Of a stretch of DNA of 26,378 nt, positions 8,101-15,119 are shown in pieces. The first letter of the stretch is position 1, and each line of letters opens with the position of its first letter. Source of the stretch: a virus. The notes beneath the pieces were generated by a model. That model was not told the DNA's origin. It did no database searches and saw only the letters and a program-made list of their open reading frames with translations. Location of the stretch: positions 1-26,378 of IMG/VR virus record IMGVR_UViG_3300007515_000035; one strand, given 5' to 3'. The position numbers were made by a program, and so were the translations under genes.

Positions 8101-8939
8101 ACGGGTATTCGCGATATTATACATTCATCTGGGATGGCTCCGCTTGGAACGAAGTGTCGCGATCCGAGAAAGATGTAAGCAATAGTGGTACAAACACAGC
8201 TACGGGCGTTATTATCGATAATTCTCAACGACTCGGCATCGGCACTGCTCCCAGCGATCTCCTGCATTTATCCAGTTCGTCTCCCGTGATCCGTGGCGAT
8301 GATAGCGATGGTGGTTCTGCGAAGATTAACTTCGGGTCTGGGAACATTACCTTGGACGCCGACCACGGCTCCGCTCAGGGCAGTTCCATAATCAACTTCA
8401 AGGTCGATGGCACTGAGGCTGGACGTTTTACTGATGACGGCACGCTCGACCTTAAATCTGAAAAGCTGAAGTTGAATGGTTCCGGCGGCAGCGCGGATCA
8501 AGTTTTAAAAACGGATGGGAGTGGCAATGTTTCGTGGTCGGGCGGCCCAGCAGAGATCGGCATAGCGTGCAGTGACGAGACTTCGGCATTGACTGAGGGT
8601 GAATGCGCCACGGTGATGGTGCCCAAGGGGCTGACGATCAAGGAAGTCAAAGCCAGCCTCACCGAGGCGGGAAGCAGCGGCGGGGTGCAGGTGAACGTGA
8701 AGTATCACGCGAGCAATCCGAATAGTGCGGCGAGCATTTTCACGACTTCTTCGGCCCTGACGATTGCGACCAGCGATTACAAAAATAACATCACCACCTT
8801 CACGGACGGCAGTGGTGGATCGCAGAGCACTTACACGGCTGCCGAGGATGGATTCTTGGTGGTTGACATTCCGAGCAGTTCATCGCCTGACAGCGCGGCT
8901 CGCGGCTTGAAAGTTTGGGTACTCGGTGAGTGGAGTTAA
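5178..8939 (+). CDS. Giant tail spike with two tandem pectate-lyase-type modules
   Basis: This 1253-aa spike starts at ATG 5178 behind a GGGAG ribosome site. Residues 30-48 hold a fibre linker (GGSADQVLITDGAGNVSWG). Residues 50-80 hold the entry motif DVVSVKDFGAAGDNSTDD of a pectate-lyase-like beta-helix with a long parallel-beta section to about residue 400. A fibre segment follows (RIRFAELPTSASGLNDGEIW), then at residue 535 the same entry cassette recurs (DVVSVKDFGATGDGSTDD) with a second beta-helix to about 880. The C-terminal third contains SQRLGIGTAPSDLLHL, a motif common in fibre tips, a second GGSADQVLKTDGSGNVSW linker at residue 1103, and a short beta domain ending in LKVWVLGEWS. Two enzyme-like helices in one chain suggest a fused pair of spikes, or recognition of two glycans. 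Active-site residues cannot be assigned by eye. Confidence 0.85.
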   Translation: MAKTIVTIDQGGTGAKTASDAAEALLESAGGSADQVLITDGAGNVSWGGFTQTGTGATARTITDKLKDVVSVKDFGAAGDNSTDDSSAIQAAIDAVDGGLSDLGEIEVFTGAVFLPSGRYKIDSSITLKKGVHLIGESQSSVLIRYTGSGKALATSTGASDENQFIWIRDLTIEGAGKSTTTHGLHFNGSYFDSGIERVSVTKCAKGIELERSWTFAILKSHFYECADGGVWDNGTAGLVSHTRFDQCDNIGLTVTSTANNTHHLNITDSVFQRCGQNGLKVEAVNWSGRGLYFEYNNADDGNHADLHLSGGSLPKQASVRDSTFIGHTANANDAIYSDTRELQLIGCFVSGSNYDSSLNGTANQNSVTVIGGQHSLPLDVDSGTAVNIESSDSVARLRSTGTGGIGIYGNPAATESFAVSTAQGREYINFEGATNQYVVLDTPAGRRNNIIFKSDGVAKFYVGRGDSDDVGDDWFYVDGTDNDTSPSFGVKTDGRIRFAELPTSASGLNDGEIWNDDGVVQLVGGSNSSAADSFTQTGTGASARTITDKLKDVVSVKDFGATGDGSTDDTTEIEAAIAHCQDSGENLYFPPGEYKITTTISLSSSGNSISLIGQSDGAWQNATAGTSLLWAGGANPMFEVSTSDYGFVGFHVRNEGTATDFVELTSGAIRTYMKDMTFYVNSGASAFSRSVVRSSGNRLGYSRFEHIECYGAAPKFVDIDGQSSSNGITPFYFGGRSIFESTSTQAMTVLYVKDETVDNVVIENCTFNQQGSELTIIDTTDTAATVTINSLSIRDIEWDYSVAGATSDRALKLKNVKNFTVTGGHWNCGGTVTAVAELENTNLVNCEGLYIRSAALFFDVDSDSTINLGRNYTDTSNVTRIVNDSAPGVIPVTWTAGNVLILGHTGAGNGHTIYEISPTSGSGWTLSYRHGSAGYLVPGQMITIRIKNASGGAISAGTPVSTFRTTAALVAPEDGYSRYYTFIWDGSAWNEVSRSEKDVSNSGTNTATGVIIDNSQRLGIGTAPSDLLHLSSSSPVIRGDDSDGGSAKINFGSGNITLDADHGSAQGSSIINFKVDGTEAGRFTDDGTLDLKSEKLKLNGSGGSADQVLKTDGSGNVSWSGGPAEIGIACSDETSALTEGECATVMVPKGLTIKEVKASLTEAGSSGGVQVNVKYHASNPNSAASIFTTSSALTIATSDYKNNITTFTDGSGGSQSTYTAAEDGFLVVDIPSSSSPDSAARGLKVWVLGEWS
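5265..5321 (+). repeat. QVL-TDG-GNVSW fibre linker, copy 1
   Basis: Encodes GGSADQVLITDGAGNVSWG. A closely similar DNA segment, sharing GATCAAGTTTTAA and GGCAATGTTTCGTGG, recurs at 8484-8540. This linker is common in phage fibres and prophage adhesins. Here it brackets almost the whole double beta-helix section. Confidence 0.8.
5358..5388 (+). repeat. 31-bp direct repeat at spike-module entry, copy 1
   Basis: This stretch, from ACAATAACC to GATGTAGTTT, is identical to 6813-6843. The flanks are also similar in both directions (upstream CAAACCGGAACCGG, downstream GTAAAAGATTT). It encodes TITDKLKDVV, the hinge just before the beta-helix. It marks the joint of the duplicated or exchangeable module. 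Confidence 0.9.
6813..6843 (+). repeat. 31-bp direct repeat at spike-module entry, copy 2
   Basis: Exact second copy of 5358-5388, 1455 bases downstream in the same reading frame. Recombination between the two copies would delete or swap the first beta-helix while keeping the frame. Confidence 0.9.
8484..8540 (+). repeat. QVL-TDG-GNVSW fibre linker, copy 2
   Basis: Encodes GGSADQVLKTDGSGNVSWS. It is the partner of 5265-5321 and lies before the C-terminal beta domain of the same spike. Confidence 0.8.
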
Positions 8940-8941
8940 AG

Positions 8942-9715
8942 ATGTCGCAAATCATAAATCCATATCGGTTTGGTAGCGGGGCGAGCGGCGCGGAATATAT
9001 TGCGGCTACGGGCGGCTCAGTGACGACCAGCGGAGACTACAAAATACACACATTTACCGCAGACGGTAGCTTTGTAATCACTGACGCCGGAAATGCCAGC
9101 GGCAGTAATACTGTGGAGTTGTTAGTGGTTGGCGGCGGCGGCAGCAGTGGACAGGCATATTATGGCTTCGCAAATGGCGCGGGCGGCGGGGCTGGAGGAT
9201 ACCGATCCATTAGCGCCCACTCCCCCACATCCGGCGCAGCCACCTATGCCGTGGTCGTTGGCGGGTGGGGAACCGGGGGTGATGAAAATGGCGAGGCATC
9301 ATCAATCGACGGCGTTAGCGCATCCGGTGGTGGGGCTGGCGGTGGCTATAACAATGATCCTTCGAGCGGTGCCAGCGGCGGCGGCGGCTGGATTAACAGT
9401 GCCAGCGGCGGCAGCGGCAATTCCGGCAGCTATTCGCCTGTTGAGGGATATGCGGGTGCAGATCACGACGGCTCCAGTGACACGCGCGGTGCCGGCGGTG
9501 GCGGATCATCAGGAACACCCTCCACTTGGTATGAGGCTGGCCCCGGCACCAGTAACAGCATCACTGGTAGCTCCGTAACGTATGCAGCGGGCGGTGCGGG
9601 GTATGGCGGTGGGAACGGCGCAGCAAACACCGGCAATGGCGGATCAGGCACAACCAGTGGCTACCACGGCGGGGGTAGCGGAATCGTCATCGCTAAATAT
9701 AAATATCAAAACTAA
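8942..9715 (+). CDS. Glycine-rich tail adhesin (NPYRFG-type)
   Basis: This 257-aa protein starts at ATG 8942, two bases after the spike stop, with GGAG 6 bases upstream; a GTG at 8930 in the same frame overlaps the spike gene and is less likely. The N-terminal IINPYRFG motif is one I associate with short phage tail-tip proteins. A segment of FTADGSFVITDAGNA type leads into VELLVVGGGGSSG. About 130 residues of Gly-rich loops follow (GGGAGG, SGGGG, GGAGYGGGNG), and the end is GGGSGIVIAKYKY. This layout matches the glycine-rich domain in phage tail proteins; in phage S16 gp38 a comparable glycine-rich sandwich presents receptor-binding loops. It is probably a receptor-binding tip protein. Its place between spikes and collar protein supports this. 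The receptor is unknown. Confidence 0.75.
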   Translation: MSQIINPYRFGSGASGAEYIAATGGSVTTSGDYKIHTFTADGSFVITDAGNASGSNTVELLVVGGGGSSGQAYYGFANGAGGGAGGYRSISAHSPTSGAATYAVVVGGWGTGGDENGEASSIDGVSASGGGAGGGYNNDPSSGASGGGGWINSASGGSGNSGSYSPVEGYAGADHDGSSDTRGAGGGGSSGTPSTWYEAGPGTSNSITGSSVTYAAGGAGYGGGNGAANTGNGGSGTTSGYHGGGSGIVIAKYKYQN

Positions 9716-9750
9716 TCAATAAAATTTTGGACAACACGGGTGGAGAATAG

Positions 9751-10692
9751 ATGCTAGTACGACGAGTCAGCGTGACCAACCTGAACGCCTCGCATGATGT
9801 GGGGCCGACAGGCAGCAATCAGGCGCAAATCTTTGCCAAGGATGGCAAGTTGTACGCTCAGTTGCAGGGACAGAACGCTGTTGAGTTAGCGGATTTAGCT
9901 GGAGAAAACGCAGGGAGTCCGGTTGGAACCGTCATCAGCTATGGCGGGGCCAGCCTCCCGGCGGGGTGGCTTGAATGCAATGGAGATGAAGTGGATGCAA
10001 GTTACTCAGACCTGAATACGGTACTCAACGGCTTGTACGGCACGGGCAGCAACGGGCGCAGCCTGTTGCCTGACCTGCGTGGGCGTATGCCGTTGGGTGC
10101 GGGCACGGGCAGCAACCTCACGGCAAGATCGCAGGGCAACACGGGCGGCGTTGAGGGGGTGGAACTGACAACGGCGCAGTTACCGGCGCATGGCCACACG
10201 GCGACTGACAGTGGGCACAGTCATTCATTGAGCGACAGCGGGCATAGCCACACCTTAAACGACAGCGGGCACACGCATGACGTTACTGACTCCAGCGGGC
10301 ACACACATTCTATCAACGGACACACCCATAGCATAAGTAATTCAAACCACCAGCACTCCACGAATGAGTATTCGGTCGATGATACTACGATCTATTTCGA
10401 GGGTGGGTCTTCATCGCAGACCGTCCTAACTGCGTTAAATGAAAATAGCTGGGGAAACACAGGCTACTACGACATTGGCGACACTAATTCAACAAGTTTA
10501 ACTACGGAGAGTCAGGATGTTGAAGACATCATAATTGACAGCGGAACAACGGGGATAAGCCTAGACAGCAATACGACAGGCATCACGATCAGCAACGGCT
10601 TTTCCAATATAACTATTAACAACACTGGCGACGGCGACTCGCATGACAACATGAGTCCGTGGCTGGCCCTGAAATTTTTAATCAAAACATGA
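9751..10692 (+). CDS. Tail-collar-domain protein with His-rich repeat tip
   Basis: This 313-aa protein starts at ATG 9751 after a strong GGTGGAG ribosome site. The N-terminus (residues 1-50) looks like a fibre attachment segment (AKDGKLYAQLQGQNAVELAD). Residues 57-118 form a phage tail-collar domain (PVGTVISYGG, LPAGWLECNG, LPDLRGRMPLG). Residues 147-202 hold repeated His-x-His units (SGHSH, SGHTH, NGHTH), which in T4 gp37 and similar tips bind metal ions along a trimer axis. The protein ends in a Thr/Ser-rich beta region and DNMSPWLALKFLIK, the usual collar C-terminus. It is probably a trimeric tail tip or fibre tip. A second, shorter collar protein lies at 13396-14145. The gene overlaps the protease by ATGA. 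Confidence 0.85.
   Translation: MLVRRVSVTNLNASHDVGPTGSNQAQIFAKDGKLYAQLQGQNAVELADLAGENAGSPVGTVISYGGASLPAGWLECNGDEVDASYSDLNTVLNGLYGTGSNGRSLLPDLRGRMPLGAGTGSNLTARSQGNTGGVEGVELTTAQLPAHGHTATDSGHSHSLSDSGHSHTLNDSGHTHDVTDSSGHTHSINGHTHSISNSNHQHSTNEYSVDDTTIYFEGGSSSQTVLTALNENSWGNTGYYDIGDTNSTSLTTESQDVEDIIIDSGTTGISLDSNTTGITISNGFSNITINNTGDGDSHDNMSPWLALKFLIKT
10189..10356 (+). repeat. His-x-His repeat region in collar protein
   Basis: Degenerate 24- to 27-base units encode DSGHSHSLS, DSGHSHTLN, DSGHTHDVT, SSGHTHSIN, GHTHSISN. Such units are known from fibre tips that hold iron or zinc. The DNA units are imperfect, so the array looks old or selected at protein level. Confidence 0.85.
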
Positions 10693-11570
10693 AAGCCATA
10701 CTTGCATCCATCGTGCTGCTTGGGGGAATGGCCCTTGAAGCGGCGGAACGGTACGTTCCCGAGTACCTTAACAAGATTAGCGTCACTGTCCGGGCGGAAC
10801 TGGGATACCAGAAGGCCGAGGGGAGCGGCAACCTGTACGTTCGCAAGGTGGACGGGAAGGATGTGTGGTTCTGCTGGAGTGCCGGTCATGTAGTGGAGCA
10901 TCTTCGCAAAGTGGAGGAACGCATCGTGAGCGGCAAGCCGACCAAGCAGATCACCTTTGAAGACCCGAAGCTGGTGCGCGAACTGCGGAACAAGGATGGC
11001 CGTCGCACGGGTGAGGTGGTGGTGGATGCGAAGATCATCCGCTACTCCCCTGCCAACAAGCATGACCTGTGCCTGATGCTGGTCTTGAGTGAGGATTTCA
11101 AGGCGGACGCGACCACGGAGTTCTATCCGAAGGACGGCAAGTTGCCGCGCATCGGGACGCATATCCATCATTGCGGCAGCTTCCTTGGCGGGGATGGCAG
11201 CAACTCATACAGCGAGGGGGTGTTGTCCGCGCACGGGCGCATTCTGTTCAAGGTTCCGTTCATGCAGACCACGGCCCCGGCTTATCCGGGCAGCAGTGGC
11301 GGCGTCATGGCCAATGATGCGGGAAAATATATTGGCATGATCGTGCGTGGTGCTGGCAGTGACTACAACTTATGTGTGCCGGTGGCTCGGATGTGGAAGT
11401 GGAGCGAAGACAACAAGGTGGAGTGGGCGATGAATCCTAATCTGCCTGTAACAATGAAAGAAATTGAAAACCTCCCGATTGAGGGGCCGAGCGAGGGGGA
11501 TGGTAAGGGCAGCGGCGAAAGCAAACTGTACCCGTTCCTCATCAAGACTGAAAAGAAAGCAACGAAGTAA
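10689..11570 (+). CDS. Secreted trypsin-like serine protease in the tail operon
   Basis: This 293-aa protein starts at ATG 10689, overlapping the previous stop (ATGA) and touching the next gene by TAATG, so it is translated with its neighbours. Residues 1-19 form a signal-peptide-like segment (MKAILASIVLLGGMALEA). A chymotrypsin/trypsin-fold catalytic triad is visible: His67 in WSAGHVVE, Asp126 in NKHDLCLML, Ser203 in PGSSGGVM, with the S1-type GxSGG loop. The C-terminus is a Lys/Glu/Gly-rich tail without a PDZ domain. The family cleaves proteins outside the cytoplasm. In a virion operon it could process spike or collar proteins, act on a host surface protein during entry, or be secreted late in infection. 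A signal peptide on a tail-operon protease is unusual. Protease identity is strong; the role is open. Confidence 0.85.
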   Translation: MKAILASIVLLGGMALEAAERYVPEYLNKISVTVRAELGYQKAEGSGNLYVRKVDGKDVWFCWSAGHVVEHLRKVEERIVSGKPTKQITFEDPKLVRELRNKDGRRTGEVVVDAKIIRYSPANKHDLCLMLVLSEDFKADATTEFYPKDGKLPRIGTHIHHCGSFLGGDGSNSYSEGVLSAHGRILFKVPFMQTTAPAYPGSSGGVMANDAGKYIGMIVRGAGSDYNLCVPVARMWKWSEDNKVEWAMNPNLPVTMKEIENLPIEGPSEGDGKGSGESKLYPFLIKTEKKATK

Positions 11571-13387
11571 TGGCGATAGTTGATCGAGGTCGAATGGTGG
11601 ATGGCATTACGTCCCTCTCAGGGGGGATGGATAGTGGCCGCTCGCCATCGACCATCGGGCGCAACCAGTGCGCGTACTCGCAGAACGTGACCTTCCGTGG
11701 TGGCTACGCCAAGACCCGACCGGGATTCAAGCGCATTTCATTAGCGACTGGCTCGGCCACCACTGCCCTCACGACCAACCGCTTTCAGGGGGCCGGTTAC
11801 TTTGACTATAGTGACGGTCAACTGGTGGCGGTGGTCGCAGGGAGGACTTACACGCTGACTCCCCCAAGCACCGGGACAGACTGGGCGGTAAGCGACATCA
11901 CCTACAACGACGGCAGCAGCGACACCACGATGAGTGTGAGCCGGGAGCGGGTTCACATGGTACAGGCCGAGCAGTACCTCATAGTTCAAGACGGTAGCAC
12001 GGCTCCGTTTATTTGGGACGGCAGCAGCAGTCGTCATGCGAGCAGCAGTGCTAACGAGGTGCCGGTTGGCACTGGCCCGATGGCCTACGGGCAGGGCCGG
12101 TTATGGGTGGCGCAGGGCCGAAACTTCATTGCCGGTGACATTGTGGGCGGCAGCAACGGGGTTCTGAAGTTCACGGAAAACAATTATCTGGCTGGCGGCG
12201 GTGCGTTCACTGTTCCGACCGCCAGCGGAAACATTACGGCGATGCGATTCGTAGCCTCACCGAACACGGCGATGGGGCAGGGCGAACTGATGGTGATGAC
12301 CAGTGACGCGGCCTATAGCGTGGTGGTTCCAGCGGATCGTTATGACTGGTTTGCAGTGAGCGACCCGCAGCAACGGGTGGTGTTGATTCATAACGGGGCG
12401 ATGGGCCATTTCAGCACAGAACTGGTTAACGGCGATATTTATATGCGGAGCCGTGACGGGGTGCGGTCTATCATACAGGCTGTTCGTGACTTCCAAAGCC
12501 TTGGGAATACTCCCATGAGCCGAGAGATGCACCGGATCATTAAGTATGATGAACCGAAATATCTTCAGTACACCAGCGGTGTTCTATTCGACAACCGCTA
12601 CCTGCTGACGGCGCAGAGCAGCCACAACAGCAGCACTGGAATTGGCTACAAGGGGTTGATGGCACTGGACTTTGATTTAATCAGCGGGTTAAGCGGCAAC
12701 GCGCCACCTGCCTATGACGGATTCTGGACGCTAGATATTACTCGCGGCAGCACCACGCATAACATGGAGTTCCTGCAACTGGTTAAAGGTAGGTTTGATG
12801 GCGTGGAACGATGCTTTGCCTTTGTTCGCAACGCCGACGGAGATACAGAGATATGGGAACTAACCAATGAAGGCGACGAGATTGAGGACATCGACGGGAC
12901 TACCGAGTATAAGATTACATCTGAACTGGAGACTCCCTCCTTTGACTTCGGGACTGCCGGTGCGGCGAAGGTGCTGGAGAGCGGCGATTTGTGGATGGAT
13001 CAAGTGACCGGCGGCACAGTCACCTTCCATGCGGACTTTCATCCTGACCAGTACCCCTGCTGGATTAGCTGGCAGGACTGGAGCGTGATTGCTGAGTACC
13101 AAGCCTCGGACTGCGAGAGTCTAGTAGACTACCAGAAGCAGTACCGCCCACGGATGCGACTAGGTAAGCCTTCGCAGTCGGAGGAACCGGCCACGGGCAA
13201 GCCGTTCAATTACGGATGGGAATTTGCGGCGCGTCTCAAGTGGACGGGACACGCACGGGTGAAGTTATTTCGGCTGAACGCAAGGGAGACACAGGAAGAA
13301 CCTTACGCCAACGTCGATATGGACAGCACCTCCAAGGCGATTGCGTGTGACTGCCTCAGTGGTGTATCGTCAACAACAAATCAATAG
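11570..13387 (+). CDS. Tail nozzle-like protein (T7 gp12-type)
   Basis: This 605-aa protein has its start codon overlapping the protease stop (TAATG). The N-terminus (SLSGGMDSGRSPSTIGRNQC followed by AYSQNVTFRGGYAKTRPGF) matches a pattern I associate with podovirus tail-tube proteins in which GG(M)xxxRxPxxxxxNQxAxxxNVxxRGG opens the chain. The body is beta-rich with many short strands and turns (SGDLWMDQVTGG, TVTFHADFHP), as expected of a propeller-like nozzle. The C-terminus ends in FAARLKWTGHARVKLFRLNA. T7 gp12 has 794 residues, so this is shorter but in range. It would form the distal tail tube below the adaptor encoded at 14142-15110. No catalytic motif is seen. Assignment is by pattern memory and position, not by a decisive domain. 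Confidence 0.6.
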   Translation: MAIVDRGRMVDGITSLSGGMDSGRSPSTIGRNQCAYSQNVTFRGGYAKTRPGFKRISLATGSATTALTTNRFQGAGYFDYSDGQLVAVVAGRTYTLTPPSTGTDWAVSDITYNDGSSDTTMSVSRERVHMVQAEQYLIVQDGSTAPFIWDGSSSRHASSSANEVPVGTGPMAYGQGRLWVAQGRNFIAGDIVGGSNGVLKFTENNYLAGGGAFTVPTASGNITAMRFVASPNTAMGQGELMVMTSDAAYSVVVPADRYDWFAVSDPQQRVVLIHNGAMGHFSTELVNGDIYMRSRDGVRSIIQAVRDFQSLGNTPMSREMHRIIKYDEPKYLQYTSGVLFDNRYLLTAQSSHNSSTGIGYKGLMALDFDLISGLSGNAPPAYDGFWTLDITRGSTTHNMEFLQLVKGRFDGVERCFAFVRNADGDTEIWELTNEGDEIEDIDGTTEYKITSELETPSFDFGTAGAAKVLESGDLWMDQVTGGTVTFHADFHPDQYPCWISWQDWSVIAEYQASDCESLVDYQKQYRPRMRLGKPSQSEEPATGKPFNYGWEFAARLKWTGHARVKLFRLNARETQEEPYANVDMDSTSKAIACDCLSGVSSTTNQ

Positions 13388-13395
13388 GATTTAAC

Positions 13396-14145
13396 ATGGG
13401 TAATTGTAGCAACATTAACAACAGCCAAACGGTAACGCTGTCATCGGGAACATTGACCAGCGGATTCTGCCATAACTCTCTGCAAACGACTTACGAAGAG
13501 TTTATCAGTCAAACTACAGGAAGCCTGACCGGGAACATGGCAGCGTTTACCGCTGGCGATGACACTCCTGCGGCTGGCGACCAGAATAAGTTGTGGCTCA
13601 AGCAGAACGCATCGACCTGCGTACCTGAAGGCTGGCACTGGTACAACGGGTCGAACACGGCTTGGGAAGATGTGCCCGTGCCTGAGACGGCACTGCCCTC
13701 CAGCCTTACTCCGGTGGGGGCCATCATCATGTACGGAGGCGGCACGGCCCCAACGAACTGGTTGCTCTGCAATGGCGGCACCTTTGACACCTCGACTTAC
13801 CCGGCACTGGACACGGTGCTGGGCAGCACCTACGGCGCGGCTGGGCAGTTGCCTGACCTGCGGAGCCGTGTGCCGGTAGGAATGGGCGATGGCGGAACCG
13901 GCCTGACGAACCGTTCACTGAATGACACGGGCGGCGAAGAGTCAGTGACCTTAACCACGGCTCAGATACCCGAGCACAACCATGAAATACGTTCCTCCAC
14001 TTGGGAGACAGGTGGCGGCAGCGGCGGCATGGGCAATTCAACGGATCAGCAAAGCTGGGGGTACACCGAAGACACTGGCGGCGGGGGTAGCCATGAGAAT
14101 ATGCCGCCCTTTATCGTGGTGAACTTTATTATTAAAGCGAAATGA
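13396..14145 (+). CDS. Second tail-collar-domain protein
   Basis: This 249-aa protein starts at ATG 13396 behind AGGA. Residues 1-100 are an N-terminal attachment region with Cys4, Cys25 and Cys75 and a segment (KLWLKQNASTCVPEGWHWYN) that resembles a small fibre module. Residues 106-163 are a tail-collar domain (PVGAIIMYGG, APTNWLLCNGGTF, LPDLRSRVPVG). The chain ends in SHENMPPFIVVNFIIKAK. It lacks the His-x-His array of the paralogue at 9751-10692 and has a short Gly-rich insert instead. It lies between nozzle and adaptor genes and its stop overlaps the adaptor start by ATGA. It may be a second tip protein or a minor fibre. Confidence 0.85.
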   Translation: MGNCSNINNSQTVTLSSGTLTSGFCHNSLQTTYEEFISQTTGSLTGNMAAFTAGDDTPAAGDQNKLWLKQNASTCVPEGWHWYNGSNTAWEDVPVPETALPSSLTPVGAIIMYGGGTAPTNWLLCNGGTFDTSTYPALDTVLGSTYGAAGQLPDLRSRVPVGMGDGGTGLTNRSLNDTGGEESVTLTTAQIPEHNHEIRSSTWETGGGSGGMGNSTDQQSWGYTEDTGGGGSHENMPPFIVVNFIIKAK

Positions 14146-15110
14146 AACTCACGCTAGGCGACATCAGGAAGAACATCGCGACGGTGCTTTCAATGGGCAG
14201 CACTGATGCGCGGGTAGTTGGTTATGTGAACGAGGCTCAAGAGCGACTTCTTTACAAAGGCAAGTGGGTGGGCACTTACGCCAAGTATGCGGTAGCCACA
14301 AGCAACGGCACAATCACATGGCCACGCCAGCTTGAGACGATTGAGGCGGTGGCGGTTAGTGACACGCCGGGAATCGTTCGGAACGAGTGGTATGAGTTTC
14401 TTGAGAACGGGCCGGGGTTGCGCGACAGCGCGGATGGCGATGATTTAACTCTGATTGACCGTGGTGAAGCGGCGGTGTTTAGCGACATTGACGGCAGCAA
14501 CAAGCGGCTTCGATTGCACACGGCGGTGTCGGCGGATGCTGGCAAGAAAGTGTTGTTGCAGGGGTACGATCAGAACGGCGATTGGGTTCGCACGCTGGAG
14601 GATGGCAGCTATATCGACGGTGAATACGTCACGTTGACGAGCAGCTACGGTGAGACGCTAAATATATTTACGGAACTTGTAGCGGCGCAGAAACCCAAGA
14701 CCGAGGGAAACATAACCGTCAAGGAATACGACACTAGCACCACCACGGAGCGGGCCATTGCAACCTATGAACCGAGTGAGACGCGGCCATCGTACCGGCG
14801 CAGTTTAATCCCCGGACTGCCCGACACTTCCACGAAGACTGTCACTGTTGTTGGCAAGATGCGCTTCATCCCGGTAGCCAACGACACGGACTGGCTCATT
14901 ATCAGCCATGAGGCCGCGATCAAGGAGATGGTGATGAGCATTGATAAGGCTGAAAAGAATCTGCCGCAAGAGGCTGCGATGTATGAAGGTCGAGCAGTGA
15001 AGCTGCTTGAGGAGCAGCTAATGCACTACTTGGGTGATGGGGCAGCGGCGATTCCGCGCTTCCAGAACACATCCACCTTCGGTGGCGGCGGTGTGGCTAA
15101 CTTGATTTAA
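14142..15110 (+). CDS. Head-tail adaptor-like protein (T7 gp11-type), enlarged
   Basis: This 322-aa protein starts inside the previous stop codon (ATGA at 14142). The N-terminal 70 residues (MKLTLGDIRKNIATVLSMGS, followed by VVGYVNEAQERLLYKGKWVG) form a helical start like tail tubular protein A/adaptor proteins. Next come beta-rich segments and a C-terminal helical part (EAAIKEMVMSIDKAEKNLPQ, then EAAMYEGRAVKLLEEQLMHY) that would return to the helical bundle. T7 gp11 has 196 residues, so an inserted beta domain of about 120 residues between the two helical parts would explain the larger size. The protein would form the ring between portal and nozzle. The nozzle-like gene precedes it. Family assignment is by layout and order, not by a catalytic motif. 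Confidence 0.55.
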   Translation: MKLTLGDIRKNIATVLSMGSTDARVVGYVNEAQERLLYKGKWVGTYAKYAVATSNGTITWPRQLETIEAVAVSDTPGIVRNEWYEFLENGPGLRDSADGDDLTLIDRGEAAVFSDIDGSNKRLRLHTAVSADAGKKVLLQGYDQNGDWVRTLEDGSYIDGEYVTLTSSYGETLNIFTELVAAQKPKTEGNITVKEYDTSTTTERAIATYEPSETRPSYRRSLIPGLPDTSTKTVTVVGKMRFIPVANDTDWLIISHEAAIKEMVMSIDKAEKNLPQEAAMYEGRAVKLLEEQLMHYLGDGAAAIPRFQNTSTFGGGGVANLI

Positions 15111-15119
15111 GGATACGTT

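Noticed and set aside
9129-9578. Ala/Pro-rich plus ORF of 149 aa in the glycine-rich gene
   Set aside because: It is an alternate frame of GGC/GGT repeats. The main frame has the NPYRFG start and the GGGSGIVI end.
10189-10356. Possible CRISPR-like or tandem DNA array
   Set aside because: Units are short, imperfect and in frame, and encode His-x-His protein repeats. There are no equal-length spacers.
10512-11171. Minus-strand 219-aa ORF
   Set aside because: It is antisense to the collar 3' end and the protease, whose signal peptide and triad prove the plus frame.
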